Below, piece by piece: positions 5,507-6,570 of a stretch of 6,570 bases of DNA. This DNA comes from Actinomycetota bacterium (GTDB taxonomy: Bacteria; Actinomycetota; Humimicrobiia; Humimicrobiales; Humimicrobiaceae): positions 1 to 6,570 of the forward strand of contig JAGYMN010000068.1 of the NCBI GenBank assembly GCA_018400395.1, read 5' to 3'. Position numbers and translations under genes: made by a program. Under the pieces are notes generated by a model. That model saw nothing but the letters and a program-made list of their open reading frames with translations. It had not been told where the DNA came from and made no database searches. Every line of letters starts with the position of its first letter. Position 1 is the first letter of the stretch.

Positions 5507-6570
5507 GGCTAAAACCACACTCAGAAATTATGATATATACATTAGAAAGGGAATCCTGGGTATTGCTCCTGGAATAATAAAAAAAAATTTTCCTTATTTT
5601 AACAGGATGGCGTTTATTACAAATGAGACAATTTTTAAAATTTATGGCGATATCATAAAAAATTTTTGTTATGAAACAGGTGCAGGTTTTGACATCATCC
5701 TTTTAAAAGATGGTGAAGAATTTAAAAATTTGGATAGTGCTGAAAAAGCATACATAAGGCTTATAAACTCAAATTTCCACAGAAACGACCTGGTAATTGC
5801 ATTTGGCGGCGGAGTAATAGGAGATACGGCAGGTTATATAGCTTCAACATTTCACAGGGGATTAAAACTTATACATATACCAACAACAATAATAGCGCAG
5901 GTGGACAGCAGTATCGGGGGAAAAGTTGTTGTAAATTATGGGGGCGTAAAGAACATTATCGGTACTTTTTATCAGCCTCATATGATAATAATGGATCCAT
6001 CCCTTCTGGAAAGCCTTGATGAGGATCAGTTCATAAACGGTCTTGGAGAAATTGTAAAATATGGGCTTGTATTTGACAAAGTTATATTAAATAAACTTGA
6101 AAAAATAATAGAACGTTATGGATTTAAGTATTCTCAGGCGGTCATAAGTGATGACTTTGTAGAAATTATAAGAAGGTGTGCGAAAATAAAAGTAAAGGTT
6201 GTACGGAAGGACGAATTTGATAGAGGATATAGAAATCTTCTTAATTTTGGACACACCATAGGGCACAGCATTGAAAGAATGACCGGATTTAAATCAATAA
6301 GTCATGGTAAAGCAGTAAGCATGGGAATGGTCGCAGCTTTAGAGATATCTACTGCTATGGGATTTTTATCAGAGGATGAAAAAGCAACAATAATAAAGTT
6401 TTTTAAGAAGATTAAGATACCGTACAAAATTACCGGATTAGAAACAAAAACAATAATAGAAGGTATAAAATATGACAAAAAATTTACATCTAATACAAAC
6501 AGGTTTGTATTACTTAAAAGGATAAACAGGCCCATAATTTACAGCGGCGTGAAAGAAGATATAATTATAA
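5493..6570 (+). CDS. aroB: 3-dehydroquinate synthase (3' end beyond the window)
   Basis: AroB cyclises DAHP to 3-dehydroquinate using NAD+ and a divalent metal, step 2 of the shikimate pathway. The frame is open for 359 codons to the window edge without a stop. As the family is about 350-370 residues long, only a few codons should be missing. Motifs: NAD-binding FGGGVIGDTAGYIAST (104-119), PTT followed by AQVDSSIGGK, KNIIGTFYQP, and the three metal ligands at family spacing: Glu186 in GLGEIVKYG, His254 in NFGHTIGHSIE and His271 in SHGKAVSMGM. The usual HGE is HGK here. ATG 5493 is fixed by an in-frame TAA at 5487-5489. It overlaps aroK by 14 bases; TAAGG just before the ATG is too close to be a normal ribosome site, so coupling is likely. 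An A9 run lies at 5579-5587. Confidence 0.97.
   Translation, partial: MIKIKAKTTLRNYDIYIRKGILGIAPGIIKKNFPYFNRMAFITNETIFKIYGDIIKNFCYETGAGFDIILLKDGEEFKNLDSAEKAYIRLINSNFHRNDLVIAFGGGVIGDTAGYIASTFHRGLKLIHIPTTIIAQVDSSIGGKVVVNYGGVKNIIGTFYQPHMIIMDPSLLESLDEDQFINGLGEIVKYGLVFDKVILNKLEKIIERYGFKYSQAVISDDFVEIIRRCAKIKVKVVRKDEFDRGYRNLLNFGHTIGHSIERMTGFKSISHGKAVSMGMVAALEISTAMGFLSEDEKATIIKFFKKIKIPYKITGLETKTIIEGIKYDKKFTSNTNRFVLLKRINRPIIYSGVKEDIII

Overview
The window is an A+T-rich, tightly packed stretch of bacterial chromosome. It carries seven complete genes and one gene cut by the right edge, all on the + strand. The layout is: a short leader (1-87); prepilin peptidase pilD (88-843); pilM (best start 862, to 2040); pilN (2037-2732); pilO (2744-3301); a small PilP-like lipoprotein (3303-3791); then three shikimate-pathway genes, aroC (3810-4976), aroK (4979-5506) and aroB (5493 to beyond 6570).

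Gaps between genes are 18, -4, 11, 1, 18, 2 and -14 bases. I see no internal terminator, promoter or gene on the opposite strand, so the simplest reading is one transcription unit. Only pilN and aroC have a clear Shine-Dalgarno sequence. The other downstream genes probably rely on translational coupling.

The first half encodes the inner-membrane part of a type IV pilus or type II secretion-like machine. PilD would cleave and methylate prepilins. PilM is a cytoplasmic actin-like protein that should bind the INLLP motif at the start of PilN. PilN and PilO are bitopic proteins that should pair through their periplasmic or extracytoplasmic domains, and the lipoprotein looks like PilP. A secretin (pilQ) would be expected next in proteobacterial operons but is absent; aroC follows directly. 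The second half encodes three non-consecutive steps of chorismate synthesis: AroB step 2, AroK step 5 and AroC step 7.

Organism: low G+C, heavy use of ATA for Ile and AGA/AGG for Arg, TTG starts for aroC and aroK, and TGA used only as a stop (standard bacterial code). The pilMNO(P)-aroC-aroK-aroB order is reminiscent of Bacillota (Clostridia-like) or deep-branching Actinomycetota genomes rather than Proteobacteria. The exact lineage cannot be fixed from this window. I did not find an evidently new system. The most interesting points are the PilP-like lipoprotein without a neighbouring secretin, the atypical PilM, and the pil-aro gene linkage.
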